Positions 43,801-54,660 of a stretch of 64,000 nt of DNA are shown here, piece after piece (the first letter of the stretch is position 1; every line of letters begins with the position of its first letter). Both the position numbers and the translations under genes were made by a program. The notes under the pieces were generated by a model that searched no databases, had not been told where the DNA came from, and saw nothing but the letters and a program-made list of their open reading frames with translations. Origin of the DNA: Owenia fusiformis (taxonomy: Eukaryota; Annelida; Polychaeta; Sabellida; Oweniidae). The stretch covers positions 744,001 through 808,000 of the forward strand of contig CAIIXF020000009.1 in assembly GCA_903813345.2 (NCBI GenBank), written 5' to 3'.

Positions 43801-46051
43801 TATTCTTTAGATCCTTTTTTAGTAGCTAAATGGGTGATACATATCTAACCAGTTTAGTCTATTCCAGTGCAATGCAAGGAGGCTACTAATAAACTGCAAG
43901 CCATGGGACTAAAGGCGGAGGCTATACATTCCGACTGCACCCAGAGACGCAGAGAGAACATTATGAAAGCATTTAGGAAGGGCCTTATCAAAGTCTTAGT
44001 GGTAAGATATCATCATCTACATTTTCCCATGTGTAAGGCAGTCTTTGCTAGGGTGTTCTGTTTTTGTGTCACCACAAGAAGTGGTGACATGTTGTTATAG
44101 TCTCCAACTTTTTGTGGACCGTGTTCGGCAGTCGGCGTCTGTATCAATTGTAACAAATGGCAGTCGGTGTCTGTAACAAATTGCGGGTAGTGACATTTCA
44201 CATGTTAATTTTTTCTGATCAAATTTGTAATCTCCCAGTTGGTCACCTGGTTGAGGAAACTGAAGCATTACAGGTTGCTTTATTTCTAAGTTGATTGACT
44301 TCTCTCTTGTTTCAAATGGGTTAATTTAAATAACAAGATATCCTCCTGTTTGTATTGCTCAAGTATATTCCATGAACATGAAATAACCCAATCATATCCC
44401 ATGATCATAAAATAACCTAAGTACATGTATATCCAATGATCAAAACATAACCTAGAAGCATATCCCTGGGATTATCCCATGATTGTGACATAACCTAAAA
44501 GTATATCCCATGATCATATCATACAATTGTTGCATATCATGTTGTAGGCTACAGATGTTGCAGCCAGAGGGCTAGATATACCAGAAACTGACCTCATAAT
44601 ACAAGGTATATAAACTTTATATTAAATCTATTGAAAAAATTAAATATAGGTGTTATGTCTTAAAATGTATTGTAGTAGTATTGTACTGTCTGAACCTGTG
44701 TATAAAATGGTTTTGAGGTTAAACTTTTCACAACAGATTTTTCAAGAACATTATTAGCCACCTGTACCAGTTATTGGGAATCAGGACGTCAGAATCTTTA
44801 GATGCATTCGAAATGATCATCCTGGCATAAAAAATTAGAGACAAACTGTAATTATGGGAATCCTGACATGAGAATTTCCAGAACTATGACAGAATTCCAG
44901 AAACTGAGCCGCGATGTAAATGGGGACATCAGAATTTTCAAGAAAATTGTAAAGGGGAAATCATGACATAAGGACATTGTAAATGGGGAATGCTGACATC
45001 AAAATTTCCACGAACATTGAAAAGGGCGAATCATGATATCAGAATTCCAGGAACATTGTAGAGAGAGAACATTGTGAAAGTCAAACCATGAGGGATTTCC
45101 TTGAAATAGACTGATCATGAGGATTTCTGTATATTGTGAGTATTCAAGATTGAACATTCTTTTTCAGTTGAGCCACCTAAGAATGGAACGGATTTCTACA
45201 TCCATAGATCTGGCAGGACTGGACGTGCAGGAAGGGATGGTGTGGCTGTTCTTCTACATTCAGGGAGAGATTGGTTTCTTGTTAAAGAGGTAATTAAACA
45301 ATATTGCAAAAATCTTATATGCTGAAATCTGCCTGTTCTTTGCATCCAGTAGAATCATCATCCAGAAATTGACCATCACAGGCAAGTATTTGAAGTGAAT
45401 CTTCATGCTCAAAGTATACAGGGTGGTCTAAAACATTGGAACATTTATTCATTGTATGCAGAACATTTTTTTCCCCAATATGCTTGATACCAATCAATTT
45501 GGATACACATTGCTGCATTTGACCTGTTGACCCTGAATCAATATATTGCTTTTAATTTATATGACTGTTTATATTTTTCCCTTCAGATTGAACGATTGGT
45601 GAAACTTGAGCACGTCGAAGCTCCAGATATGAACAAATATATGGTACAAGACATTCTAGAACGTGTAAAGAAGGTCAGAGAAAACGATATCAAAAACATT
45701 TTACCCCAGCTTGAGGAATTAGACTTAGCCCCACCTAAGGGTAAAATAATACTTGCAGCCGCTATGTCAATATTAATGAATGGCGGAATGGAGAAATCAG
45801 CCCCTGAGTCAAGATTTGAACGGACATCATTCAGAAATGACAGATTTAACAATCGTTTTGATCGAAATGATCGCTACAGTAGAAATTATGATTCTTATGA
45901 TAGGAGTAATTCTAGATTTTCTGGTCATAGGAAGCCTTTCAGAAGAGATAGGCGAGACTTTAGTGATGAGTGGGAAGACGAGCCAAGAAATTACAGAGGC
46001 AAAGGATTTAGTAGGCGAGGCCTAGCTGATGAGGATGACGATGATTTTTAA
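34858..46051 (+). CDS. DEAD-box ATP-dependent RNA helicase, DDX21/DDX50-like, probably mitochondrial; 13 exons, complete
   Basis: Exons 34858-34960, 37825-38026, 38318-38434, 38709-38789, 39396-39540, 40099-40179, 40546-40611, 42913-43010, 43506-43678, 43868-44001, 44548-44605, 45168-45289 and 45587-46051 total 1845 bp (614 aa), all phases closed. The N-terminus MATSCSRAASKFGRFFFGYA lacks acidic residues and is rich in Arg, Ser and Phe, like a mitochondrial presequence. An acidic linker (DEDELYDVDEDDLDDL) follows. Helicase motifs: Q motif near 132, I TGSGKT (149-154), Ia SPTREL (182-187), II DEAD (254-257), III SAT (285-287), V ATDVAARGLD (401-410), VI HRSGRTGRAG (432-441). After the core, ILPQLEELD...ILAAAMSILMNG resembles the helical region of DDX21/DDX50 and plant RH3, then an Arg/Asp/Tyr/Ser-rich RNA-binding-type tail ending DEDDDDF. 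The paralogue assignment is uncertain. Confidence 0.93.
35445..35867. mobile_element. Near-complete palindrome (foldback element), arms about 205 bp, DEAD-box intron 1
   Basis: Arms AAATTTTCTGCATTCCTCAA and its complement run outward to ACAGGGTGCATG on the left and the complement of TGCACCCTGAC on the right, and inward to GTGCACTTCTGTGCCTAG. The centre TCAGTGAAAAAAAT pairs with ATTTTTTTCACTGA. No coding content; the 63-codon frame there is incidental. Confidence 0.85.
36087..36715. mobile_element. hAT-type non-autonomous element with exact 8-bp target duplication, DEAD-box intron 1
   Basis: Flanked by CTAAACTG at 36079-36086 and 36716-36723. Ends TAGTGGAGCAACGATTGACT and (other strand) TAGTGGTGGGACTCGTGTGA; further inside, TACTCG-type motifs pair again. 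Length and TSD fit a hAT MITE. Confidence 0.85.
37155..37305 (+). repeat. Dispersed GTGTCACC repeat, copy 3 (DEAD-box intron 1)
   Basis: GTGTCACCACCAAAAATTGT at the start, a duplicated TTGGCAG-TTGGTGTTTGG centre, TGTAACAAATGTAGGTGGTG and ACATTTTGCATATTAG at the end. Confidence 0.62.
38621..38708 (+). repeat. Partial tandem copy of DEAD-box exon 4 with its acceptor (88-bp period)
   Basis: About 60 bp after a perfect TTTAATTTCAG acceptor repeats the start of exon 4, including the Walker A codons for TGSGKT. It has lost the exon end and donor, then runs into the real acceptor at 38701-38708. Use of this acceptor would read FSILILKSYIV-stop, so it would truncate the product. Confidence 0.9.
40622..40700. 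repeat. Short tandem repeat in DEAD-box intron 7
   Basis: ATACGTAACTTGATATACAA occurs three times in a row. Confidence 0.8.
40857..42893 (+). repeat. 89-bp tandem array (about 23 units) in DEAD-box intron 7
   Basis: Unit includes CACTCCTCAAATGCAATATC, CTACCTTGTTTGGTATGAAT and GGATGCTACCTGCTGTCAGT. Some units are 81 bp through loss of an 8-bp GTCAGTCT-like part. Open frames of 60-120 codons through the array are by-products. The array stops 20 bp before the exon 8 acceptor. Confidence 0.95.
43240..43390. repeat. Imperfect direct duplication in DEAD-box intron 8
   Basis: TATGGATGTTGTAGAGGGGA and TATGGATGTTGTGGAGGGAG, each followed by G-rich sequence and CTCTCATATCT. Confidence 0.65.
44063..44212 (+). 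repeat. Dispersed GTGTCACC repeat, copy 4 (DEAD-box intron 10)
   Basis: GTGTCACCACAAGAAGTGGT, TTGTTATAGTCTCCAAC, TGTAACAAATGGCAGTCGG, GACATTTCACATGTTAA. Confidence 0.65.
44370..44530. repeat. Degenerate short repeats in DEAD-box intron 10
   Basis: About five copies of a 28-35 bp motif with CCCATGATCATAAAATAACC. A comparable weak repeat family (GGAATCCTGACATGAGAATT) runs through intron 11 at about 44760-45070. Confidence 0.6.
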
Positions 46052-46524
46052 ACCCACTGAGTTTAAATTATTGTCAAAAAAGTTTACCCTAAAATGTTGA
46101 CCAAAACAGTGGAGTGTGCCAATTCAATAGAAAACAGTCTAGTATTTATTTGAACAGAAATTGTTCTACATTTAACGCTTGGTTATTTCGAATTGGTTTG
46201 AGCAAGCTGATATAGTGCATGTATTACTAATATGGAATAATGTTTGAACATGCATGTCAAAGCAGAAGTGTAAAAATGTTATTTATTAAAACAAGCTACA
46301 TTAAGTCTGGATCATCATTAATAAATCAATTCAAAACACTGGAATTCTATTGTCTGTTCATTAGTTATGATATGAATGGAAAAATGTCTTTTTATGTGTC
46401 CACCAAGGCAATCTTGTTTATTATTGTCAAATTAACATGAATGTTTTCTTGTTTCAATATATGTATTGATGTATCAAACTGATGACATGTCAAATATTCT
46501 GATGCAGACATTGGTGTCTCAAAC
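46052..46524. other. 3' UTR of the DEAD-box gene, tail-to-tail with the Cys-rich gene
   Basis: No gene. Candidate polyadenylation signal AATAAA at about 46320. Convergent 3' UTRs may overlap. Confidence 0.4.
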
Positions 46525-47734
46525 TCAGTTACATGGTACATATTGTCCCGCTGCATCGCAGCAAAGATTGAATGGTGGATCAAACTGAGAATCTGGGAAA
46601 GTGAACCAGGTTGTATCAATCGTTGTACATTGCTCCATACGGGAGAAGGCGAACACAGGATTTCCTGGGGTCTCTATAGGCAAGTCATTTGGGTTCAATA
46701 AACCTGTTTGTTCGCAGAAGTGCTCTCCATAAGTTTCTGTCTGTAAAAAGAAAACATCAAAAATCAATCTTTATAGTGTACATTGTGAATTAATCAAGGA
46801 AAGTATGTTGCAAATTAAATATATTAGAAATGATGAGATTTTCTTTTCTGCTGTGAAAATGGAATTTTGTTTGGGATAATGTAGTCTATGCTTCAATTGC
46901 AACCTATGGCATCACAGTGCAACACTTGCAATTATATTGTTACAGTTGCAATGTACAACTTATGACATCATAGGTCTAATCAATATCCAGTAATATGGCA
47001 TGATTACCAAAAATGGTTTGAGTGTTTCAGAAAACCTCAGTTTCGGCAGTTCACCATCTTACATTGCTGGATCAAAAACCAAAATAAATAACACCATATT
47101 TAATAACACAATATTTAAGTGTGGATGAGTTTAAAAATCTCACCCCGTCTCTGATACTATCAAATCCAAGAAAAAATCCCTCATCTTTTATGTATTGTCT
47201 ACAATATTGGTCGCATGTCGTCAAATCCCCATTGTTACACTCTGTACGCTCACCAAGATCAATAAAGGTGGCGCCTAAGTTATCTAGTAATGGATTGACC
47301 TCATCCAGGAAACCATTTTCCCGGAATAATGCACAATTGCACCTAATGAGGTAAAATGATCATTATCACATTTCAGAGGTAAATGATTGGCAGTGGCTTA
47401 AAAACATGCTTTGGGATTGGGAAGTCAGCTTGATTTTAAGTCAGCAGTATGAACAGTGAAGTACAGAACTGATTTATAGGATAGAATTGAGTTGATATAA
47501 AGATAAAATCAAAATGGTTTTCAAGTCAATGGATTACATATGCACTGTACAGAATGATTCAATAGAGAAGTTGGCAAATGAGATGCAAATTAATGAAATT
47601 TGTTTATTTTATCAGATCAGTTTTGTTTTGAATATACAGAAAATTAAACATTTAGATTACCTATAAACCACTTGTGCTGATGTCAAACTAAAGCAGAAGG
47701 CTATGGCTGTCAAGGGCACTAGTGGGCGAATCAT
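46525..47734 (-). CDS. Secreted Cys-rich protein of unknown function, 3 exons, complete
   Basis: Exons 47661-47734, 47144-47342 and 46525-46740 give 489 bp (162 aa) with exact phase closure (AG|G, then phase 0). Exon 1 encodes a signal peptide MIRPLVPLTAIAFCFSLTSA, probably cut near SA-Q. The mature part has about ten Cys: CNC, TEC, TTCDQYC, FCEQ, EQC, LCCD and a terminal PCN. Exon 3 ends with FAFSRMEQC...WFTFPDSQFDPPFNLCCD, the motif shared with 1952-2753. No transmembrane segment. I do not recognise the family; the even Cys number suggests disulfide bonds, and it may be an immune, matrix or hormone-like secreted protein, which the sequence cannot settle. Confidence 0.88.
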
Positions 47735-49184
47735 TTTCTAAATCACAAATTTTAAAATTTAAGTACAAGGGTAGATCTATTTTATAAAAATTATTTAAAC
47801 TTGCATCGGCATGAACTTGTTTTTGTCTGATGGTACACCTCTGATAAGGATATTTTTTCAAAAAACCAAGTCCCATTGCCTTACATGTTAAATCAACTCT
47901 CTGTCTATGGGGACCAATACTCTGGCTGTTCTCGGACAGGTTTTTTCTTATTTGAATTTTGAATCTTATTTCATACAACCAATAATTGGACCCTTCTTCA
48001 GCAGGGAAACTACAAATATCCACTGGTAAAAATAGTAAAAAAGACTGTCACAAATGTTTTGATTTTTAACCCTCAATTTTCATGACTAAAATATACAGAG
48101 TGTCCATAAAGTCTAACATTTGTAAAGAGACTTTGTGAACACCCTGTATATTTTAAATATATGAACTGATTCTCATTTACTGAGCACGAAAGTTTATATT
48201 TAATGAAAATATGAATAAACAGAAACAATGCAATTTTGTGACCGATGTACTGGTGTAAATAATAAATAACAAATTTGAATAAAAATATCACTGCAACAGA
48301 ATACTTACTGATCTGAACAATTGTAATGTATGTTAATTAGGAGACCCAACTACTTGTGTTATATAGAACATTCAACAAGGTCAAAGTACTATGTGTTTGT
48401 AAAACTCTACGATTACGATAATTATGGTTGAAGTGAGGGGACGTCAAATAGATTTTGTAAATGTATATTTTTCAAGGGAGATATACTTTTAATTCAAAAA
48501 TTCATTTTTATTACATTTTTTGGGAGTAGGGTTCATCTGTAATGCAATTAAATAACATTTTGAGAAATGATTAGCCATAATAACATGAAAAAGTTCTGAT
48601 CTGGTGAAAATACATATTTGCTTTTATTGATTGCTTTGCAAAATTGATAACTGTTTGGTCAGCTGAGCTGCTCAAGTTTTTTCTCACACCAATAAGAACA
48701 AGTCTGAAGTAAAGTCTCAATCATTTATTGCAATGCAATGAGTCATAGATTTAACAACAAATAAAGTGTATGGTGTATTTGTAATATATAAAGTATAAAA
48801 GTATGGCTCTGAATGTTAATGAGCAAGTCTCTTGATTGTTTAAGTCATGTAAGTTATTCATAATCATGATGAATATTTCTCTATGGTAACCTGTCTAATC
48901 TGACCCCTACTGGGACTGACCAAAGGTCTTCAAAAAATGAAAATATTGCAGTCAAAGGTGTTCAGAATACCAGGTGTTTCCATATCAATTTTATAACATG
49001 GAAGTCAATGGGAGAATATTAAATTTGGATGAGGAAAAGGTGTTCATATTGAGGTGTTCAAGTTAGAGAGGTGTTCAGATATGCAGGTTTTACTGTATTT
49101 GTGTCTAAATTGCTTGTGGTTTAAGGATTCAAGCCCTGGACTGAATCGTTCCTCAAAAAATGTATCATTTTACCCTTTGAACGA
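47735..49184. other. Spacer upstream of the Cys-rich gene
   Basis: AT-rich without a gene. Holds the 52-bp palindrome at 48095 and, at about 48940-49098, a gtgttca-rich stretch ending in CAGGTTTTACTG related to that at 15031. Confidence 0.45.
48095..48146. mobile_element. 52-bp mariner-terminus palindrome
   Basis: CAGAGTGTCCATAAAGTCT and (other strand) CAGGGTGTTCACAAAGTCT meet almost head to head, with TA on both sides. A minimal deletion product of a mariner-like element. Confidence 0.7.
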
Positions 49185-50910
49185 GATGCGTCCCCCACTA
49201 CTTACTTCTCCATAAGCTAAAATCATACGGTATCTGTGAGAACATTATTAATCTGATAGGGTCCTACCTTAATAACAGAAAATTAAAAGTTAGGGTGAAT
49301 GGTACAACTTCAATAAATTCAGATACTCTATATGACAATATTGATGGGACAATGGAAGGGATTCTAGGGACAGGAGGAAGGGATTTAGGGGGGTTTGACA
49401 AAGGAGTAATAAATTGTGGGGTTCCTCAAGGGTCAGTATTAGGTCCCCTGTTTTTCTTACTTTATATCAATGACCTAGCCGATGCAGTTTTAAATAGCAC
49501 TCTGTACCTTTATGCTGATGATAGCTCAATTTTTCTACCTGTCAAAAAGGAGGACTCAGTTCATGAAACTTATCTAAAACTCCAAAGCGATGTTAATAGA
49601 ATAGAGATCTGGTCAAAGACTTGGAAATTAAAATTTAAGACAAGTAAAAGTAAGGAAGTGTTTTTCCAGTGCAAAACTAGAACTCCAATTGCTCAAATTC
49701 CTATTGTGTTAAATGGTGACTCTATCCCTTTCACCAATAGTCACAAACATCTTGGACTTATTTTAGACAAGGCTTTAAACTTTGAAGAACACATTAACAG
49801 TATAATTGTTAAATGTAACAGGATGTTGAACCCACTTATGGCACTAAAACATAACTTAAGATCACAACATCTAGAGAAGATTTATATGGCATTTATACTA
49901 CCTCACTTAGAATATGGGAATATCATTTTTGATTGTGCAAACTTAAATTTACTTTCTAAATTGGATAGTATTCAGTATAGGGCAGCATTGATTGTCAGTG
50001 GATGTACCCAAGGTACAAATGCAACCAAAGTCACCTCATGCTTAGGTTGGAGGTCCCTAGGGGCCAGGAGGGATGAAAAGAAACTATTGTTTACTTATGA
50101 CGTCATAAATAACAACAAAATGCCTTCCTATGTAAACCAGGCCTTTTCTTTATATAGAAATCATAATGTAATGAATAATGGAAATCGGTTACGCAGAGTC
50201 AGATCTTTTAGAATACCAGCTCACTGTAAGGCCAAGATCAGAAAGGGTACAGTGATATCTTGTATAACAGCATGGGAGAAACTGCCTGGTGATTTGAAAG
50301 CTATCCAATCTAGAAATTGTTTTAAGTTTAACCTGAGGAAACATATTCAAAATTCTAAAATAAAGCTACCTACTCCAAAATTGCATCTTGATAGGAAGAC
50401 TGAATCAACTTTGAATAAGACTCGATGTGACTTTATTTTTAGGCAGCATTTATTCACACATAATTTTAGAAACATTGATATTCCAAGTTGTAATTGTGGC
50501 TTTAGATCACAGTCTACAATGCACCTATTATTACACTGCCCTCTATTCATTGTTCAGCGAAACTTGTTTTTGGAAGAACTTGGGGAACTGCCATCCTTTG
50601 ATTTAACCGTGTTTGGTCAACTCAGACAGCAAGACAGGGTAAATTATTTGTTATACGGTGATTGCTCATTATCGTATCTGACAAATCAGAAAATTGTTGA
50701 AATGACTGCAGGTTTTCTGCAGTTAATTGTTACTATTTTAAATGAGTAAGTTTTTATTTTTATATACTGTTCTGCATTACCGAGTTGATCCTTAAATCTC
50801 ATTGCAACTTCACTTTACATTATATAAATTCTTGACTACCAGGGCCAATAATGCATTGCTTCGGCCCTTGCTGTGTTTGTAATTTGTTTTGTTTAAATGA
50901 TAATAAAAAA
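49185..50910 (+). mobile_element. 5'-truncated LINE, reverse transcriptase and C-terminus, no RNase H
   Basis: The open frame runs in from about 49185 (HYLLLHKLKSYGICENI, IGSYLNNRKLKVRVNG) to the stop at 50747-50749. Reverse-transcriptase motifs: GVPQGSVLGPLFFLLYIND and the catalytic LYADDSSIF box, then HLGLILD and LEYGNIIFD. A C-terminal CNCGFRSQSTMHLLLHCPLF zinc-like motif is typical of Jockey/CR1-group LINEs. A 3' UTR of about 150 bp ends GATAATAAAAAAAC. The endonuclease and ORF1 are missing. The frame is still open for about 520 codons, so the insertion is fairly recent. Confidence 0.9.
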
Positions 50911-51688
50911 ACTTTAAACCTAAAAGTTTGAATTTTAAGAAATAACACCTGAGTGAAATAAATCAGCCACAATGCACCACGTCTTGGGCTTAAATTTCTT
51001 TTACACATTACAAAATATTTTCCATGAAATCACCTAAAAGATACGAAATCATAAAAGAACATATATTCAGTGAAACTTTTTGCAAGGGTCAAGTCTGTAA
51101 AGCATCAATTTCAATATGCAGAGTCAAGTTGTCACCTTGACAACCATTCAATGAATGACCTTGGGTGAGTTATTGATTATATAATGCAGTTCAGTTATAC
51201 ATGAAATACTGGCTGGAATCCGACACACCTTGCCAAGCTATGTGTGAATTTCATTTCACTTTAACTGTCTATGAGTTAAACAAACAATATTTAATTTTAA
51301 CCTGATTTCATGAAATCATATATTTATTTTTTGATGAATAATTATTCATACTTAATGATAAGGTAAAATATTCCACATTCAAACAATACAAACAATATAC
51401 AGTCATATAACATGTGTTTCATAACAATATATAAACTACACATTCTGTATAAATCTAAAAATTGGTAATTTCTATTAGGCTATATTTATATACATTTTTA
51501 ATCTTATTGTTTCAATAATTATTCAATTATTGTAAATAATATGTTTTAATTAGTAATTAGTTTAGTCATATATCACATTCACTGTTTATTGCACAGAGTT
51601 TCACTGCAACAGAAGAACTTTTACAGAGAACCTTTCCACTTATACAGGAATACCGCTACATTTTACACAAAATGCTGCTACACTTTAC
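50911..51688. other. Intergenic stretch, AT-rich
   Basis: No gene. From 51610 a local repeat CTGCTACATTTTACACAAAA begins that continues beyond the inserted element at 51689. Confidence 0.4.
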
Positions 51689-52096
51689 CACGCGGTCCTA
51701 ACTTCGACCGTTAATTTGAATTTTTGACCTACCAGGTGCTTGAAAATCAAGGATTGCGAGTCTCATACTGCACCGTTTTTCTTCAAACCTATACCATTAA
51801 AAGCAAAACAAAATTGCCTTTCTGTCGGTGCATTACTTTATTGTAAAGAGTCCCTCGTTCTAGCAGCGTTTTGGTCCCCACCTGTTAGAAGGCCTTCTTA
51901 CAACTGGGGACCAAAATGCCGCTGGAAGTAGGGACTCTGTTGAAGAGAATAATGCACCATCAGAAAGGGATTTGTGTTATGCTTTGAATGGAACAAGTTT
52001 GAAGAAAAACGGTGCAGTATGAGACTCGTAATCCTTGATTTTCAAACATCCGGTAGATCAAAAATTCAAATTAACGGTCGAAGTTAGGACCGCGTG
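51689..52096. mobile_element. Long-arm foldback MITE (CACGCGGTCC ends) with 5-bp TSD
   Basis: Arms of about 185 bp start CACGCGGTCCTAACTTCGAC on both strands with few mismatches (GAGTCTCATACTGCACCG further in). Flanked by TTTAC at 51684-51688 and 52097-52101. The centre has GCAGCGTTTTGGTCCCCA against CAACTGGGGACCAAAATGCC. It has inserted into the CTGCTACATTTTACACAAAA repeats. Confidence 0.85.
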
Positions 52097-52101
52097 TTTA
52101 C

Positions 52102-53937
52102 ACAAAACTGCTAAATTTTACACAAAACACTGCTACATTTTACACAAAATGCTGCTACATTTTACATGAAACACTTATATTTCACAGAGAAGTACTTCTA
52201 AATCATCACAGAAGTACTTCTAAATCATCACAGAGGTACTTCTAAATCATCACAGAAGTGCTTCTAAACCGTCACAGAAGTACTGAAATATTAACAAAGG
52301 ACGGAATTTCTATACTCAGCACTGGCGTAACCAGAAGCTGACAAGGGGGGGGGGCATTTCAAGGGGGAGGGGGGCATTTCAAGGGGGGGAGGGCATTTCA
52401 AGCCAGGTCAACAAATTTTGAAAATCTAAAGAAGCCCATCTTTTGATAATTATGCCTAAAAAGGCCAAGTTATGCCCAAAAGGCCCATTTTTGAGGCCCT
52501 CCAAAATTTTGGCCCCCCCCCTTGATCAACCAGTGCTCAGGGAAAAAACTTCAAAATTCATTCTGAATGTCAATCATTAATTAAAAAGAACAACAGTGTC
52601 AAACATAGGCAGCAAAAACCTGAAAATAACTAAATGTTAATGGAGACCATGCCATGAGGCAGTTCAGGCATTTGCCTCACAAAAAATTTACAGAAATATA
52701 TTCATATTTTTCAATTGAATCCTTGGGAGTCACAAAAGGATCATTCTGGTACGCCTCTCCCTTCTCAAATAACAATCTCTGCTAGAAAAATATCTTGGTT
52801 CATCATGATGCAAACTACAGCCTTTCCCCTAATTCAAAGATTTCCAAATATAAACACAAAACAATTTCTTTTCTCAGAAGAATTTATGAAAAAATTGAAG
52901 AAATAAAATTGTTTTAAATTTTAAATTAAGCACGTCTTCTGAACAATAAACATTATTCACAAAAATTAAATTAAATAATTCATGAAAATAATTAAATAGG
53001 ATTGTTTACATCCCAAGCCAATTATTTATTTTTCCAAAATGAGATAAACAATTATATTATTCTAGATATCCCTGTATATTTCAATAAACCCTTTCTAAAC
53101 TAAGAAAATACTCATGTTACTACCTTCATGTACAACTAGCTATACTGTAGTCAGAAAATTATATGCAAGGGGTAAGCCAGGATCTAAAATTAGACGAAGC
53201 AATAAGTTAAAGAGTTAAGTTCCCCAGAAAAATGTCTGAAAAATACACATGTTTTTACACATCTTTTGGTTAGTCAGTTGCCATACCGACCTCATGACTG
53301 GCCATTATAAATTAAACAAACATGAATGTGTTTTCTTTGATACAATAAAATACAATACAATACAATAAGACACCGCAAATAGCATTTTTCTTAATTGCAA
53401 GTAAGACTCCAAGTTGTTCTCTAACAACATTTCAACAAATACACAATAACAATAGGCATACATCAGTGTGACACTTTAGACTATAATGGAATGTGTTCTA
53501 ATTGCATGAATTCAGTGGATTTAACATTATAGGTGGCACATGTAGTACATGTAGATCTCATGCGCAAAATGGGAAATTTGCTTGTTCAGAACAAACTCAT
53601 TTACAGTTGTCCTAAAGATAATACAATTTTACCAATCTATGTAGGAGATATACAACAATCTAAACCATATGTCATTAAAATATGAAACTTCAAAATCCTC
53701 CCGAGATAAAGTTCATTGATCATATTTTAAACTCTGATATTTTCAAAACAAGGCTATAAATGACACTGTTAATACATATACATGTACTGTATAGTTAATC
53801 AATGATTTTATAAAGATAGTTTACTTAATGAATACGTTTATCTTTGGTTTAATTGCATTGTATGGTTCATTTTGCATCTTTACAGACTCTAGCATATTCT
53901 TAACTTCATTTGATTTACATATATGGATATATATGTA
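52102..53937. other. Intergenic stretch with short repeats
   Basis: 52190-52290 has four copies of CACAGAAGTACTTCTAAATCAT-like units (22 bp); 52335-52400 has G-rich GGGGGGCATTTCAAG repeats; 53340-53365 has an AATACAATAC microrepeat. No gene. Confidence 0.6.
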
Positions 53938-54390
53938 GCTACTGGGAGGTTTTTGACACATGGTTTATCCTGAAGGAGATATTTCCAAAGAGCTACAGTA
54001 AACCCTGTATCCAAAACCTCCCAGGACATAACACTTATTTATCCTATGCCAAGTCGAGTTTTAGGGAGATAAGTTGGTAAGATATATCCCGTATCCTGAT
54101 TTTGAGGTTTCCATATCCAGAACCTCCATATCTCCCGCTTCGGTGCATATCTTCCCGCTTCCGGTGCATATCTTCCCGATTCCGGTAATGCAATAAAATG
54201 ACTTTGCATATGAATGATTTGTTTATTTTTACACCTTGTACTATTGAAATGGCCATATGCCCCTGAAAACTCTACTTGGTATAGGATAAAGCAGTTATGT
54301 ACGGTCGGTTTGGATATCGGGTGTATCCCTCGTGAGATATGCATATCTCCCTCTGGATAAACCCCATATCCAAAACCTCCCAGTACATAA
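53938..54390. repeat. Foldback repeat, second copy of the 10988 family
   Basis: Left end CTACTGGGAGGTTTTTGACA, right end (other strand) GTACTGGGAGGTTTTGGATA, followed by TTTATCC-type motifs on both sides. Its centre (54044-54330) is close to 10990-11270. Includes a small tandem CATATCTTCCCGCTTCCGG. Confidence 0.78.
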
Positions 54391-54431
54391 CACTTATGTA
54401 TATCAACATCTATATCATGTCACATGGCAAT

Positions 54432-54612
54432 ACTAATGTTACGACCCAAGGGTGCCTCTGGGAATGGCCAAGTGACGAGCATAGCGTAACAAGCCAGATA
54501 AGACATAAAAGAGTGTCCTAAATTCAAGGCCCCATGTGGAAATTGAACTCTGGATCTTCTGGTTCAAATTCTGATGTTCTACCACTGAGCCAGGGGGCAT
54601 AATCCACCACAC
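54432..54612 (-). mobile_element. tRNA-headed SINE, family A
   Basis: On the minus strand it starts with CCTGGCTCAGTGGTAGAAC (A box) and GAGTTCAATTTCC (B box). The body includes TATCTGGCTTGTTACGCTAT and ends with GGCACCCTTGGGTCGTAACA, the same tail as the SINE at 59450. Confidence 0.72.
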
Positions 54613-54660
54613 CTGAGCTGTAGTAGCAACTTGCAATTCAGGGTTGTTACAGAACATAAA

